A stretch of 33,142 nt of DNA from an uncultured Sutterella sp. (GTDB lineage Bacteria; Pseudomonadota; Gammaproteobacteria; Burkholderiales; Burkholderiaceae_F), in the NCBI GenBank assembly GCA_900764215.1, contig CAAFNI010000486.1, forward strand, positions 1 to 33,142, read 5' to 3'. A program made the position numbers and the translations under genes. Every line of letters starts with the position of its first letter. The stretch's first letter is position 1. The notes under the pieces are model-generated. The model did not search any database. It was not told the origin of the DNA and saw nothing but the letters and a program-made list of their open reading frames with translations. Of the stretch, positions 7,056 to 14,749 are shown one piece after another.

Positions 7056-8144
7056 ATGTCCCAGTCGAACGAATCGTGCATCCGTTTCGCGCAACTTCTG
7101 GGCATTGAGGTGCCCTTTCTCAATGCCCCAATGGATCACATAGCAACGCCGGAGCTGGTCGCGGCCGTTTGCGATGCCGGCGGCCTCGGCGTCATCCCCG
7201 GCGCCGGCCTTGCACCTGACGGCATCCGTGCCTTTGCGGCGCGCGTGAGGGAGCTGACGCAGAAACCCTTCGCAGTTAACCTAGCCGTTCCGGTCGAGGC
7301 GCCGGCAGGCGCTCGGGAAAGATTTGAACGGTTTGGAGATGCGGTGTCGATGCTTCTCAAGGAGCTCGATCTGCCGGGAGGTGAAGGCGTCAACTATGCA
7401 GAGCGGTACGATCTAGAGGGACGCAGTCGTCCTGATTTTTTCGAACAGTTCGAGGCGGCGCTGGAAGTGAAACCAGCCGCCGTCATCTCTTCCTTCGGCG
7501 GTTTTCGCGAGCCTGAGGAGGAGAAGCTGTCCGAGCGGGGCATCGTCAACATGGGCACGGCCACGACACTTCGTGAGGCGAAGGTGCTTCGCGCTGCAGG
7601 TTGCGATGCCATTATCGTCCAAGGAGCGGAGGCCGCCGGCCCGCGCCTTTCCTTTGAGGATGAGGAAGATGCGCTCGTGGGGCTCATGGCGCTTGTTCCG
7701 GCAGCTGTTCGTGCGACCGGCTTGCCCGTCATCGCAGCGGGCGGCATTGCTTCGTCCGAACAGGTGAATGCGCTTCTTGCCATGGGGGCCGCCGGGGTGT
7801 CGGTAGGCACGGCACTTTTGACGGTTGCCGAGTCCGGCGCTTGTGATGCTCACCGCTATTATGCGGAATTCGGCACGGCTTGCGACACAATTCTCACCCG
7901 CATCTACAACGGCAGGCTTACGCGAGTCCTGAAAAATGCGCTTGTCGAGGCTCTTGAGGATTGGGAGTACTTGACGGCCGGCTATCCTGCCCAGGGGGCG
8001 CTGATGGGCACGCTTGAGAGACGGGCGGCCGAAATCGGACGGTACGATCTTGCCATGCTGCCGCTTGGGCAGTCGGCCGGCCGCAGTGCCTATAGGCGCA
8101 CCGCCGACTGCGTGCATGCGCTTTTTCCCGTGTCCGCAGGATGA
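7056..8144 (+). CDS. Nitronate monooxygenase/2-nitropropane dioxygenase family flavoprotein, atypical active site
   Basis: This is an FMN-dependent TIM-barrel protein of 362 residues. It begins with the family N-terminus LLGIEVPFLNAPMDHIATPELVAAVCDAGGLGVIPG. The phosphate-binding part is LPVIAAGGIASSEQVNALLAMGAAGVSVGTALL near residues 225-260. In bacterial nitronate monooxygenases and in FabK the segment after the fourth strand reads roughly EAGGH, with a catalytic His. Here it is QGAEAAGPRL and residue 196 is Pro. The usual oxidation of nitronates is therefore doubtful, and the substrate is unknown. The ATG at 7056 follows AGGAG at 7039-7043 with rather long spacing. The gene is divergent from mnmA with an 81-base gap. 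Confidence 0.85.
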   Translation: MSQSNESCIRFAQLLGIEVPFLNAPMDHIATPELVAAVCDAGGLGVIPGAGLAPDGIRAFAARVRELTQKPFAVNLAVPVEAPAGARERFERFGDAVSMLLKELDLPGGEGVNYAERYDLEGRSRPDFFEQFEAALEVKPAAVISSFGGFREPEEEKLSERGIVNMGTATTLREAKVLRAAGCDAIIVQGAEAAGPRLSFEDEEDALVGLMALVPAAVRATGLPVIAAGGIASSEQVNALLAMGAAGVSVGTALLTVAESGACDAHRYYAEFGTACDTILTRIYNGRLTRVLKNALVEALEDWEYLTAGYPAQGALMGTLERRAAEIGRYDLAMLPLGQSAGRSAYRRTADCVHALFPVSAG

Positions 8145-8253
8145 ATCAAACAAAAGGATAGATTTTCGAAATCGTCGTTACGCCTTCCAAAACGGCATAC
8201 GGCGTCCGACTTAGGTGAAATCCCCCGCTAGTGATTTTTTATTTTTGGAATAT

Positions 8254-8266
8254 GGAATTCAATTCC
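8254..8266. promoter_or_regulatory. Perfect 13-bp palindrome upstream of the DASS transporter gene, candidate operator
   Basis: GGAATT-C-AATTCC is a perfect 6+1+6 inverted repeat in AT-rich DNA about 160 bases before the transporter start. It resembles the general form of IclR- or GntR-family operators, which often control carboxylate transporters. No regulator gene is adjacent. Confidence 0.35.
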
Positions 8267-8423
8267 GTAGTGTAAAAAGATTTATGCTTATATAGGTGTT
8301 ATCCCTTGAGTAGCTGGCGTTGAAAAGGCTTTGTGGCTTGATTACTATCAACAGAAAAGAACTCGTTTACGATTTCACAGATCGGTAGGCGGGATTCGAT
8401 CAACATTAACTGAGGGTTCTTCC

Positions 8424-9932
8424 ATGACCGAATCCAGTATTGAAATCGGCGCCATGTCCAACAGGGGCAAGTTGATGGCGCTTATTGCCGGCCCGATCTT
8501 GGGGCTGCTGACCTACTTTCTTCTGCCTGAAAGCTACATCAATTCCCAGGGGGTTGAAACCGCCTTTCCTTATGCGGGCCGAGCCTGTATGGGGGTGACG
8601 GTGTGGATGGCGATCTGGTGGTTTACTGAAGCGCTTCCGATTGCGGCAACCGCAATGATTCCGCTTGTCGTATATCCGCTTTTGCAGATCACGTCCGCCA
8701 AGGCCGCGATGTCCAACTACGCCTCCGGGACGATCTTCCTCTTCCTGGGCGGCTTTCTTCTCGCTGCGGGCATTCACCGCTGGCACCTTGACCGCCGCAT
8801 CGCGCTTCTGACGCTGCGTCTGTTTGGCACTCAGCCCAAACAGATGGTGCTCGGTCTCATGCTGGCAACCGCGGGTCTGTCCGCCTGGGTGTCCAATACG
8901 GCGACCGCCGCCATGATGGTTCCCATTGCCATCGCCGTGCTAGGGGTCGTTCGTTCGACTCAAACGAGCGAAGTTATCGGAAAGGATGAGCGAAACTTCG
9001 GCATCGCCGTGTTGCTTTCAATTGCCTACGCCGCCTCCATTGGTGGCATGGTCACTGTGATCGGCTCGCCCCCGAACGGCATTTACGTCCGCTTCATGGA
9101 ACAGACCTACGGCCAGAGCGTGAGCTTTATGGACTGGCTCAAGATTGGCCTTCCCGTTGCCCTCCTGCTCCTTCCTGCCACCTACTTCCTGCTCGTGAAG
9201 GTTCTCTTTCCCTGCAAGATGGAGGGCATTCCTGGCGGCAAGGACTGGGTTCGCAATGAGCTTCGCAAGCTCGGGCCCATGTCCCGCGGTGAAAAGATTG
9301 TTCTTGCGGTCTTCATCCTCGCGGCCGTGCTGTGGGTCTTCGGGCCGGTCATTCGCGGCCTTGAAGTCGAAGGTGCCAAACCCTTCGCGGCGCTCAAGGA
9401 CGAAACCATCGCCATGGCTGCCGGTCTCCTGCTCTTCGCAATTCCGGTTGATGCCAAGCGCGGTATCCACGCACTTGACTGGTCCTCTGCCAAGGATGTG
9501 ATTGCTTGGGATGTGTTGCTTCTCTTTGGCGGCGGTCTTACGATGGCTGCTGCTCTGCAGAGCACCGGCGCCGCCGCTCTGGTGGGCGCGCAGGCTACGG
9601 CTCTCGGCGGCCTCGGCGAGATCTCCATGATGGCCGGCGTCGCGACTCTCGTGACCTTCGCCACCGAAGTGACCTCGAATACCGCTCTTGCCGCCACGAT
9701 GATGCCGCTCATCTCCGCCGCCGCCGATGCGCTCAAGATTGATGCGTCAGGTCTTCTGGTAACCACCGCACTTGCCGCCTCCTGCGCCTTCATGATGCCC
9801 GTTGCCACGCCGCCCAATGCGATCGTGTTCGGAACGGGACGTTTGAGAATCGGAGACATGGTGAAAGCCGGCTTCTGGCTCAACATCCTCGGTGTCGTGA
9901 TCATCACTTATGTGGCTTCCGTGCTGCTCTGA
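8424..9932 (+). CDS. DASS-family (SLC13-type) sodium:di/tricarboxylate transporter
   Basis: This is a secondary inner-membrane transporter of the divalent anion:sodium symporter family, 502 residues with a dozen or so hydrophobic segments. The two diagnostic SNT motifs are present, as AWVSNTATAAMMVPIA in the first half and TEVTSNTALAATMMPLI in the second. The repeated hairpin-loop motifs IGSPPNGIYVRF and VATPPNAIVFGTG, which help bind sodium and substrate, are also present. Likely substrates are C4-dicarboxylates such as succinate or malate, or citrate; sulfate is a less likely alternative. The ATG at 8424 follows GAGGG at 8412-8416, and the 31 open codons upstream are not family-like. The gene stands alone, with its own upstream region and a bidirectional terminator shared with lrgB. 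Confidence 0.93.
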   Translation: MTESSIEIGAMSNRGKLMALIAGPILGLLTYFLLPESYINSQGVETAFPYAGRACMGVTVWMAIWWFTEALPIAATAMIPLVVYPLLQITSAKAAMSNYASGTIFLFLGGFLLAAGIHRWHLDRRIALLTLRLFGTQPKQMVLGLMLATAGLSAWVSNTATAAMMVPIAIAVLGVVRSTQTSEVIGKDERNFGIAVLLSIAYAASIGGMVTVIGSPPNGIYVRFMEQTYGQSVSFMDWLKIGLPVALLLLPATYFLLVKVLFPCKMEGIPGGKDWVRNELRKLGPMSRGEKIVLAVFILAAVLWVFGPVIRGLEVEGAKPFAALKDETIAMAAGLLLFAIPVDAKRGIHALDWSSAKDVIAWDVLLLFGGGLTMAAALQSTGAAALVGAQATALGGLGEISMMAGVATLVTFATEVTSNTALAATMMPLISAAADALKIDASGLLVTTALAASCAFMMPVATPPNAIVFGTGRLRIGDMVKAGFWLNILGVVIITYVASVLL

Positions 9933-9949
9933 TCAGCCCTGAACTCCTC

Positions 9950-9991
9950 AAAAAAACGCGCGTCTTCCTTTCCGAAGGCGCGCGTTTTTTA
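9950..9991. terminator. Bidirectional terminator between the DASS gene and lrgB
   Basis: A 17-bp stem with one G-U pair (arms 9951-9967 and 9974-9990) has a GC core of alternating CG flanked by six A and six T residues. It serves both converging genes. Confidence 0.93.
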
Positions 9992-10008
9992 TTGGATTGC
10001 CGCATGCT

Positions 10009-10740
10009 TCAGAGTCCCAGCAACTTCATGAGAGGGCCGGCGATGAGCGGTGCCAGGAAGGCCGTGATGATGCCCGTGAGCCCCATGGCAAGTCCGCCGA
10101 AGGCACCAGCGCGGTTTGAAATCTGAAAGGCGGCGCTGGTGCCCATCCCGTGCGCGGCCAACCCGAGCGTCACGCCACGGACAGGGTCTGAAGTGATGCG
10201 GCAGAAATTGAAGAGCGGGCGCCCGACGATGGAGCCGAAGATGCCGGTGATCACGACAAGGCAGGCTGTCAGATCAGGACGACCGCCCATGGCTTCGGAG
10301 ACGCCCATGGCGATCGGCGTCGTCACGGATTTCGGAATCATGGAGATCATGGTTTCGGCAGAAAGTCCGAAAGCCCAGCCGAAGATGACGACGGAGACAA
10401 TGGCTGCAACGCTGCCTGCGAGAAGTCCGCAGGAGAGAGGCAGCCACAGTTCAGCGAGTTTCTGGCGCTGTTCGAAGAGCGGAACGGCAAGAACGACCGT
10501 TGCGGGTCCCAGCAGGAAGTGAATGGTGCCGGCGCCCTTGAAGTACTGTTCATAAGGCACGCGCATGACGAGCAGTGTGACGATGATGCAAACAACGGCC
10601 ACAATGATCGGTGTAAAAAGCGGATTGAAGCGCGTGAGCTTGTACAGGTATTGACCGAAGATGAAGGCAACAAGCGTTACGGCAAGCCAGAGGGCAGGGT
10701 TGTCGAGGAGCGGTGAGAGCTGTTGAAGAATGTCCTGCAT
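10009..10740 (-). CDS. lrgB: LrgB/CidB-family membrane protein
   Basis: This 243-residue protein is almost entirely hydrophobic. It carries the LrgB-family pattern, including TIHFLLGPATVVLAVPLFEQ, SMIPKSVTTPIAMGVSEAMGG and LGLAAHGMGTSAAFQISNRAGAFGGLAMGLTG. LrgAB/CidAB proteins were described as holin/antiholin-like regulators of autolysis. In several bacteria they move pyruvate or, in plants, glycolate. Which role applies here cannot be told from sequence. The start at 10740 is two bases after the lrgA stop, so the two genes form one transcription and translation unit. Length and topology are normal. Confidence 0.94.
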   Translation of the reverse strand: MQDILQQLSPLLDNPALWLAVTLVAFIFGQYLYKLTRFNPLFTPIIVAVVCIIVTLLVMRVPYEQYFKGAGTIHFLLGPATVVLAVPLFEQRQKLAELWLPLSCGLLAGSVAAIVSVVIFGWAFGLSAETMISMIPKSVTTPIAMGVSEAMGGRPDLTACLVVITGIFGSIVGRPLFNFCRITSDPVRGVTLGLAAHGMGTSAAFQISNRAGAFGGLAMGLTGIITAFLAPLIAGPLMKLLGL

Positions 10741-10742
10741 GA

Positions 10743-11096
10743 TCAGTCCTTGTTTTTGTGCACGAGTTTCTCAACGAAAATGATCGTGTAAGCGGTTACG
10801 AGCATGGCGATGAGGGTCGATAGCACCAGCACGATGCCGATGGCCAGGCCTTCTCGAAGAAATAGGTCGGTGTAGCGCATGACGCCCACGCCTGCCGGCA
10901 CGAAGAGTAGCGACAGGTTCGAGAGGAGTACGCCGCCCGTCGGGCGAATGCGACCGATCAGATCGTCTTTGACGAAAAAGGCGAGAAGCATGAGGATCAT
11001 GCCGATGACGGGCCCCGGAACGGGGATGCCCGACCAACGGCTGATGACTTCTCCGATGACCTGGAAGGCTAGAATGAGTGCAATGGCGGAAAGCAT
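10743..11096 (-). CDS. lrgA: LrgA/CidA-family small membrane protein
   Basis: The 117-residue product has four hydrophobic segments and the CidA/LrgA signature: FQVIGEVISRWSGIPVPGPVIGMILMLLAFF, then LLSNLSLLFVPAGVGVMRY. It ends in a charged tail (KLVHKNKD). It is the holin-like partner of LrgB. The gene precedes lrgB on the minus strand with a two-base gap. It is divergent from the S4-domain gene, with 139 bases between the starts, where both promoters must lie. No LytTR or LysR regulator gene, often found beside lrgAB/cidAB, is in the window. Confidence 0.94.
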   Translation of the reverse strand: MLSAIALILAFQVIGEVISRWSGIPVPGPVIGMILMLLAFFVKDDLIGRIRPTGGVLLSNLSLLFVPAGVGVMRYTDLFLREGLAIGIVLVLSTLIAMLVTAYTIIFVEKLVHKNKD

Positions 11097-11235
11097 GATG
11101 AAGGCCGTAGAATATTTTGTCCGCTTTTCGAAGAGCTAGGGTTTGCACGTATGAAAGGCGGTAAGCTGTTGATTTTGTCACTACGGTGCCCGTTGTGGGG
11201 CATTCGGGTTTGACCTAGGTTAGGAAAGTGAAAGA

Positions 11236-11472
11236 ATGACTCACGAATTTCAGATCAAGGGCGAGCTCATAACGCTTGACGCGCTTCTCAAGGCGGTCGG
11301 AGCAGCCGATTCCGGTGCTCATGCCAAGGCGATGATTGCCGAGGGGATTGTGCGCGTTGATGGAGAGGTTGAGCTTCGCAAGACGCGAAAGCTTCGCGGC
11401 GGCGAGCGCGTGGAGCTTGATGGCGTTACCGTCGTGCTCAAGGCCGATCAGGCCAGTGCCGAGCAAGACTAA
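11236..11472 (+). CDS. Small S4-domain RNA-binding protein, YbcJ-like
   Basis: This 78-residue protein is essentially a single S4 domain. ITLDALLKAVGAADSGAHAKAMIAEGIVRVDGEVELRKTRKLRGGERVEL matches the helix-turn-strand RNA-binding fold shared with ribosomal protein S4 and pseudouridine synthases. E. coli YbcJ is the closest known type. It probably binds structured RNA, perhaps ribosomal or tRNA, but no specific role is established. The start ATG follows a purine-rich AGGAAAGTGAAAGA. A very strong hairpin ends the gene. Confidence 0.87.
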   Translation: MTHEFQIKGELITLDALLKAVGAADSGAHAKAMIAEGIVRVDGEVELRKTRKLRGGERVELDGVTVVLKADQASAEQD

Positions 11473-11480
11473 GTTGAAAA

Positions 11481-11524
11481 GCAAAATGCCGGCCTCCCCG
11501 GGAGAGGGGAGGCCGGCATTTTGC
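11481..11524. terminator. Strong hairpin terminator after the S4-domain gene
   Basis: A perfect 19-bp stem (11481-11499 with 11506-11524) with a GGGAGA loop has a very GC-rich core and an ATTTTGC 3' side. The T-run is short and paired, but stem strength and position just past the stop codon favour termination, possibly from both directions. Confidence 0.8.
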
Positions 11525-11562
11525 ATGGCTTGTTCAGCCAAATTGCGCCGAGGAACCCTCGC

Positions 11563-11582
11563 CCGATTTGGTTTCAAATCGG
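11563..11582. terminator. Hairpin just past the acyl-CoA ligase stop codon
   Basis: CCGATTTG and CAAATCGG form an 8-bp perfect stem with a four-base loop, about 20 bases beyond the end of the minus-strand ligase gene. There is no T-run on either side, so it may act as a 3'-end stabiliser rather than a true intrinsic terminator. Confidence 0.4.
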
Positions 11583-11602
11583 ACGGGGAGCAGTCACTGC
11601 GC

Positions 11603-13285
11603 TTACTTGATGTCCTTGAGCTCTCGGCGCAGAATCTTGCCTACGGCGGTCTTCGGCAGGGAGTCGACGAAGATAATCTCGCGCGGCATCTTGTAGCCCG
11701 TCAGTTGGGTGCGACAGTACTTTTTGACATCATCGGCGGTGAGAGCTGGGTCCTTGCGGACGATCACGGCCTTGACGGTTTCTCCGGACTTGGCGCTCGG
11801 AACGCCGACGACGCCAACCTCCAGCACGCCGGGCATGCCGGCGATGACGTTTTCCACTTCGTTCGGGTAGACGTTGAAGCCTGACACGAGAATCATGTCC
11901 TTTTTGCGGTCCGTAATCGTGATGCTTCCGTTCATGTCCATGTGCCCGACGTCGCCCGTGCGTAGCCAGCCGTCGCGCAGAACGGCGGCCGTTTCCTCCG
12001 GCTTGTTCCAATAGCCCTGCATGACCTGCGGACCCCGAACGCAGATTTCGCCCGTATATTCAGGAATCTTGTCGGGGGACGGGCAGCAACCGAGATCGCG
12101 GAAGCCTTCTCCTCGGATGGATACTTCAGTTGACGGGATGGGCACGCCTACAGAACCATCCCATGGCGCGTTGGGGATGTTGCCGCAGACGCCCGGCGAG
12201 CATTCGGTCAAACCGTAAGCTTCGAGGATGTTGCAACCCGTCTGCTGCTTCCAGCGTTCGGCGATGGTGCGTTGAACCTGAGAGCCGCCGCCTGCTGTGA
12301 CCTTGAGGCGCGTGAACTTGTGGGCGCAGAAGATCTTGTTGTTGAGCAGCGCGGCGAATAGCGTGTTGACGCCGACGATGATGGAAAAGTTCCACTTGGC
12401 GCATTCCTTAGCCAGTCCGTCAATGTCGCGCGGATTGGTGATGAGCACCATGTTGGCGGCGAACTGCGTGAAAGACAGCGTCGCCGTAAGGGAAAAGATG
12501 TGGTAGAGCGGAAGAGCAGTCAGGGCGACTTCCTCACCTTCCTTGCAGGCGCTAGCCAACCAGTAGCCCACTTGCTGAAGGTTTGCGAGAAGGTTGCGGT
12601 GCGTCAGAATGGCGCCTTTGGCAACGCCGGTCGTTCCGCCCGTGTACTGAAGGAATGCGATGTCGGTGTTGCGGATTTCGTGGGCGGTGAAGCCGTGGCG
12701 GCGGCCGATTTCAAGTGCTTCAGTGAAGCCGACGGCGTTCGGGAGGGAGTATTCCGGCACCATCTTTTTGATTTTGCGCACGACGAAGTTGACGAGCGTG
12801 CGCTTGAAGAACGGGAAGAGGTCTCCAACAGCAGTTGTAATGATGTGCTCGCATTTTGTGCCCGGCAGAGCGTTCTGCAGCGTTTTGGCGAAGTTTTCAA
12901 TGATGATGATCGCCTTTGCTTCGGAGTCGCGCAACGTGCCGTTGACTTCGCGGGAGGTGTAGAGCGGGTTGATGTTGACCACGATGAAGCCTGCGCGCAG
13001 GCAGGCGTACATGGCAACGACGTACTGCAAAAGATTCGGCATCATGATGGCGACGCGGTCGCCGGGTTTGAGGCCGAGGCTTTGAAGGTAGGCGGCAAGT
13101 TCCTTGGTGAGCGAAGCCGTGCGACCATAGGTGAGGCCGCAGTCCATGTTGGTGTAGCCCACCTTGTCGGGGTGGCGCGCGGCGATGTCGTCGAGGACGG
13201 CCGGTATGCTCGGGTAACGGTCCGGATCGATTTCGTGCGGGACGCCGGCAGGATAGCTCTTGTACCAGGGAAAGCTTTGTGTCAT
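11603..13285 (-). CDS. fadD: Long-chain fatty-acid--CoA ligase, FadD-like
   Basis: This ATP-dependent acyl-CoA synthetase activates fatty acids through an acyl-adenylate. The 560-residue product has the AMP-binding P-loop YTGGTTGVAKGA at roughly residue 215, followed by LTHRNLLANL. The adenine-site motif is EAYGLTECSP. The hinge motif is GWLRTGDVGHMDMNG with DRKKDMILVSGFNVYPNEVE. The C-terminal catalytic lysine is in LPKTAVGKILRRELK. This is the FadD order and length. The frame is open upstream to 13444, but the family start (WYKSYPAGVPHEIDP) lies directly after the ATG at 13285. No good Shine-Dalgarno is visible there, so the exact start is uncertain. The gene stands alone between hemG and a converging S4 gene. 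Confidence 0.92.
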   Translation of the reverse strand: MTQSFPWYKSYPAGVPHEIDPDRYPSIPAVLDDIAARHPDKVGYTNMDCGLTYGRTASLTKELAAYLQSLGLKPGDRVAIMMPNLLQYVVAMYACLRAGFIVVNINPLYTSREVNGTLRDSEAKAIIIIENFAKTLQNALPGTKCEHIITTAVGDLFPFFKRTLVNFVVRKIKKMVPEYSLPNAVGFTEALEIGRRHGFTAHEIRNTDIAFLQYTGGTTGVAKGAILTHRNLLANLQQVGYWLASACKEGEEVALTALPLYHIFSLTATLSFTQFAANMVLITNPRDIDGLAKECAKWNFSIIVGVNTLFAALLNNKIFCAHKFTRLKVTAGGGSQVQRTIAERWKQQTGCNILEAYGLTECSPGVCGNIPNAPWDGSVGVPIPSTEVSIRGEGFRDLGCCPSPDKIPEYTGEICVRGPQVMQGYWNKPEETAAVLRDGWLRTGDVGHMDMNGSITITDRKKDMILVSGFNVYPNEVENVIAGMPGVLEVGVVGVPSAKSGETVKAVIVRKDPALTADDVKKYCRTQLTGYKMPREIIFVDSLPKTAVGKILRRELKDIK

Positions 13286-13480
13286 GTCTAGGGGATCTAC
13301 GAATTCTTGCGATGGTGGCCGACCTTTGGGCCGGCAGGGCGGATGCGCATGGTCGAACATGCCTGATCGGGAACGCTGTGCAGGACGTAGCAGGAAAGGA
13401 CGGACAAACGCATCTAGCATAAGTTTAGCGGCACAAAGACGCAAAAACGAGGTCGGAAAACACGACTTAACCCCTAGATG

Positions 13481-13515
13481 CGCAAAAAGCCCCCGGTCGG
13501 CGGAGGCTTTTTGCG
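13481..13515 (-). terminator. Terminator after hemG
   Basis: CGCAAAAAGCC (13481-13491) pairs exactly with GGCTTTTTGCG (13505-13515). The T-run is inside the 3' arm on either strand. It lies about 25 bases past the hemG stop, upstream of the acyl-CoA ligase, so it most likely ends hemG transcription. Confidence 0.75.
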
Positions 13516-13537
13516 TTGAATCCGGGCTTGAGGCGGA

Positions 13538-14077
13538 TTAGTTTTCAAGCGTCAAGCAGTGGCGGGCATATTCTTCGACGGCGTCCCAGTCGGTGTAGTC
13601 GATCACGGCGGTCATCTCCGTCGGGCCCTTGGTCATCTTCATGATCATTTGGATGAGCTTGGCGTCAATCCAGCTCCAGTTCGGATAGTCGACCTTGCCG
13701 GCAAAGCACTTGACATCCTTCGGGTGCCACGGGTTGTTTTCAAGGAATTTTCGGCAGTAAACATTGCCTTCGGGGGTGGCCTTGGCCGGGTTGCGCGCGA
13801 TGACGGTTACGTTGAAGAAGCTGTTGGGCTTGGCATCAAGAACAGCCTTCCAGCGGTTGACGAAGGCGAGGAACTGCTTGCGGAACACGCCGTAGAGAAC
13901 CGGGGCACCGCAGATGACGAGGTCGTACTTGTTCCAGTCGACGCCTTCACGGTCGGCTTCAAGCACATGCATCATGTCGGCCTGATGGCCTTCGGCAATG
14001 ATCGTTTCCCAAATGCGGCGGGCGATACGAGCGGTATGGCCGGAGCGGCTGTCGTAAACAACAAGCACCGTCTTCAT
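13538..14077 (-). CDS. hemG: Menaquinone-dependent protoporphyrinogen IX dehydrogenase HemG (flavodoxin family)
   Basis: HemG oxidises protoporphyrinogen IX to protoporphyrin IX with FMN and passes electrons to quinones, so it can work without oxygen. The 179-residue protein starts with the flavodoxin FMN loop MKTVLVVYDSRSGHTARIA. The HemG-specific parts follow: YDLVICGAPVLYGVFRKQFLAFV, VTVIARNPAKATPEGNVYCRKFL and the insertion near DYPNWSWIDAKLIQMIMKMTKGPTE, ending VIDYTDWDAVEEYAR. This matches E. coli HemG better than plain flavodoxins, which lack the last insertion. GGAGAA precedes the ATG with good spacing. The product is the substrate of ferrochelatase, encoded at 27631-28683. Two small hairpins lie in the leader. 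Confidence 0.9.
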   Translation of the reverse strand: MKTVLVVYDSRSGHTARIARRIWETIIAEGHQADMMHVLEADREGVDWNKYDLVICGAPVLYGVFRKQFLAFVNRWKAVLDAKPNSFFNVTVIARNPAKATPEGNVYCRKFLENNPWHPKDVKCFAGKVDYPNWSWIDAKLIQMIMKMTKGPTEMTAVIDYTDWDAVEEYARHCLTLEN

Positions 14078-14394
14078 GTTCTATTCTCCAAAAGGGTCGG
14101 CCGGCGCGCAGGCGTCCGCACGCCGAAAAATATGTTCCAAGAGCAGGGGCAGGTCTTGCCTGCTCATGGCTGTATTTTAGCCAAGTGTATATTGTCCTAG
14201 CCTTAAACCAATCGCGGGAAACGACGAAGTTTGCGGGTAAAACCCGATGTTCAAATGGCAATCGGTGGTACAATCACGCACTTGTGACGGCGACCGAATC
14301 GCCGTTGATAGTTTCACCCATCGCCGTGTCCGCCCGCTGCCCGATGTGCAGCCTTTTTTGTCTTTGAGGGCTCGGCGGATCAACTTGGAAGAAT
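14078..14394. other. 317-base gene-free region between divergent hemG and infA
   Basis: The hemG side holds two inverted repeats: GGCGT/ACGCC at 14111-14124 and GAGCAGG/CCTGCTC at 14141-14165, both of which would lie in the hemG leader RNA. The infA side holds a TACAAT -10-like site at 14269-14274 and then about 120 bases of leader, including a T-run after GTGCAGCC near 14350. I found no convincing gene, tRNA or known riboswitch here. Confidence 0.5.
14269..14274 (+). promoter_or_regulatory. Candidate -10 element for infA
   Basis: TACAAT matches five of six bases of the -10 consensus and lies 120 bases before infA. No good -35 is found at the right distance, so this is only a suggestion. Confidence 0.3.
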
Positions 14395-14661
14395 ATGGCA
14401 AAGGAAGATCTCATCGAGATGTCGGGCCAGGTGCTTGAAGTGCTGCCCGATGCCCGTTATCGCGTCAAACTTGACAACGGTCATGAACTGGTGGCCTACA
14501 CCAACGGCAAGATGCGCAAGCATCATATCCGCATTCTCGCGGGCGACAAGGTGTCCCTCGAGCTCTCGCCGTACGATCTGACCAAGGGCCGCATAACCTT
14601 CCGTCACATCGAAGGCCGTCCGCCCGTTGGCGCTCAGACCGGCAACCGCAGCAGGCGCTGA
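14395..14661 (+). CDS. infA: Translation initiation factor IF-1
   Basis: IF-1 occupies the ribosomal A site during initiation and assists IF-2 and IF-3. The 88-residue protein is a single OB-fold of the S1 type. Recognisable parts are MAKEDLIEMSGQVLEVLPDARYRVKLDNGHELVAYTNGKMRKHHIRILAGDKVSLELSPYDLTKGRITFR. A basic tail of about 15 residues ends PPVGAQTGNRSRR. The extended tail is characteristic of a second, betaproteobacterial type of IF-1; the ribosomal-operon copy is usually shorter. GGAAGA lies just upstream of the ATG. The gene stands alone rather than in a ribosomal protein cluster and ends at a strong bidirectional terminator. Confidence 0.96.
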   Translation: MAKEDLIEMSGQVLEVLPDARYRVKLDNGHELVAYTNGKMRKHHIRILAGDKVSLELSPYDLTKGRITFRHIEGRPPVGAQTGNRSRR

Positions 14662-14693
14662 GAGGGCCGGAGGCGTCAGTCAGCAAGAATCCC

Positions 14694-14730
14694 AAAAAAG
14701 CCCCCGAAGCTGTCAAGCTTCGGGGGCTTT
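14694..14730. terminator. Bidirectional terminator between infA and the cdsA-like gene
   Basis: A perfect 15-bp stem (14697-14711 with 14716-14730) has a four-base loop and a CCCCCGAAGC core flanked by an A-run and a T-run. It serves both converging transcription units. Confidence 0.92.
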
Positions 14731-14749
14731 GCTATGCGAGTTCACGCTC

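Noticed and set aside
12500..13291. 263-codon plus-strand frame opposite the acyl-CoA ligase
   Set aside because: It is an antisense shadow of a well-supported FadD-type gene with no recognisable product.
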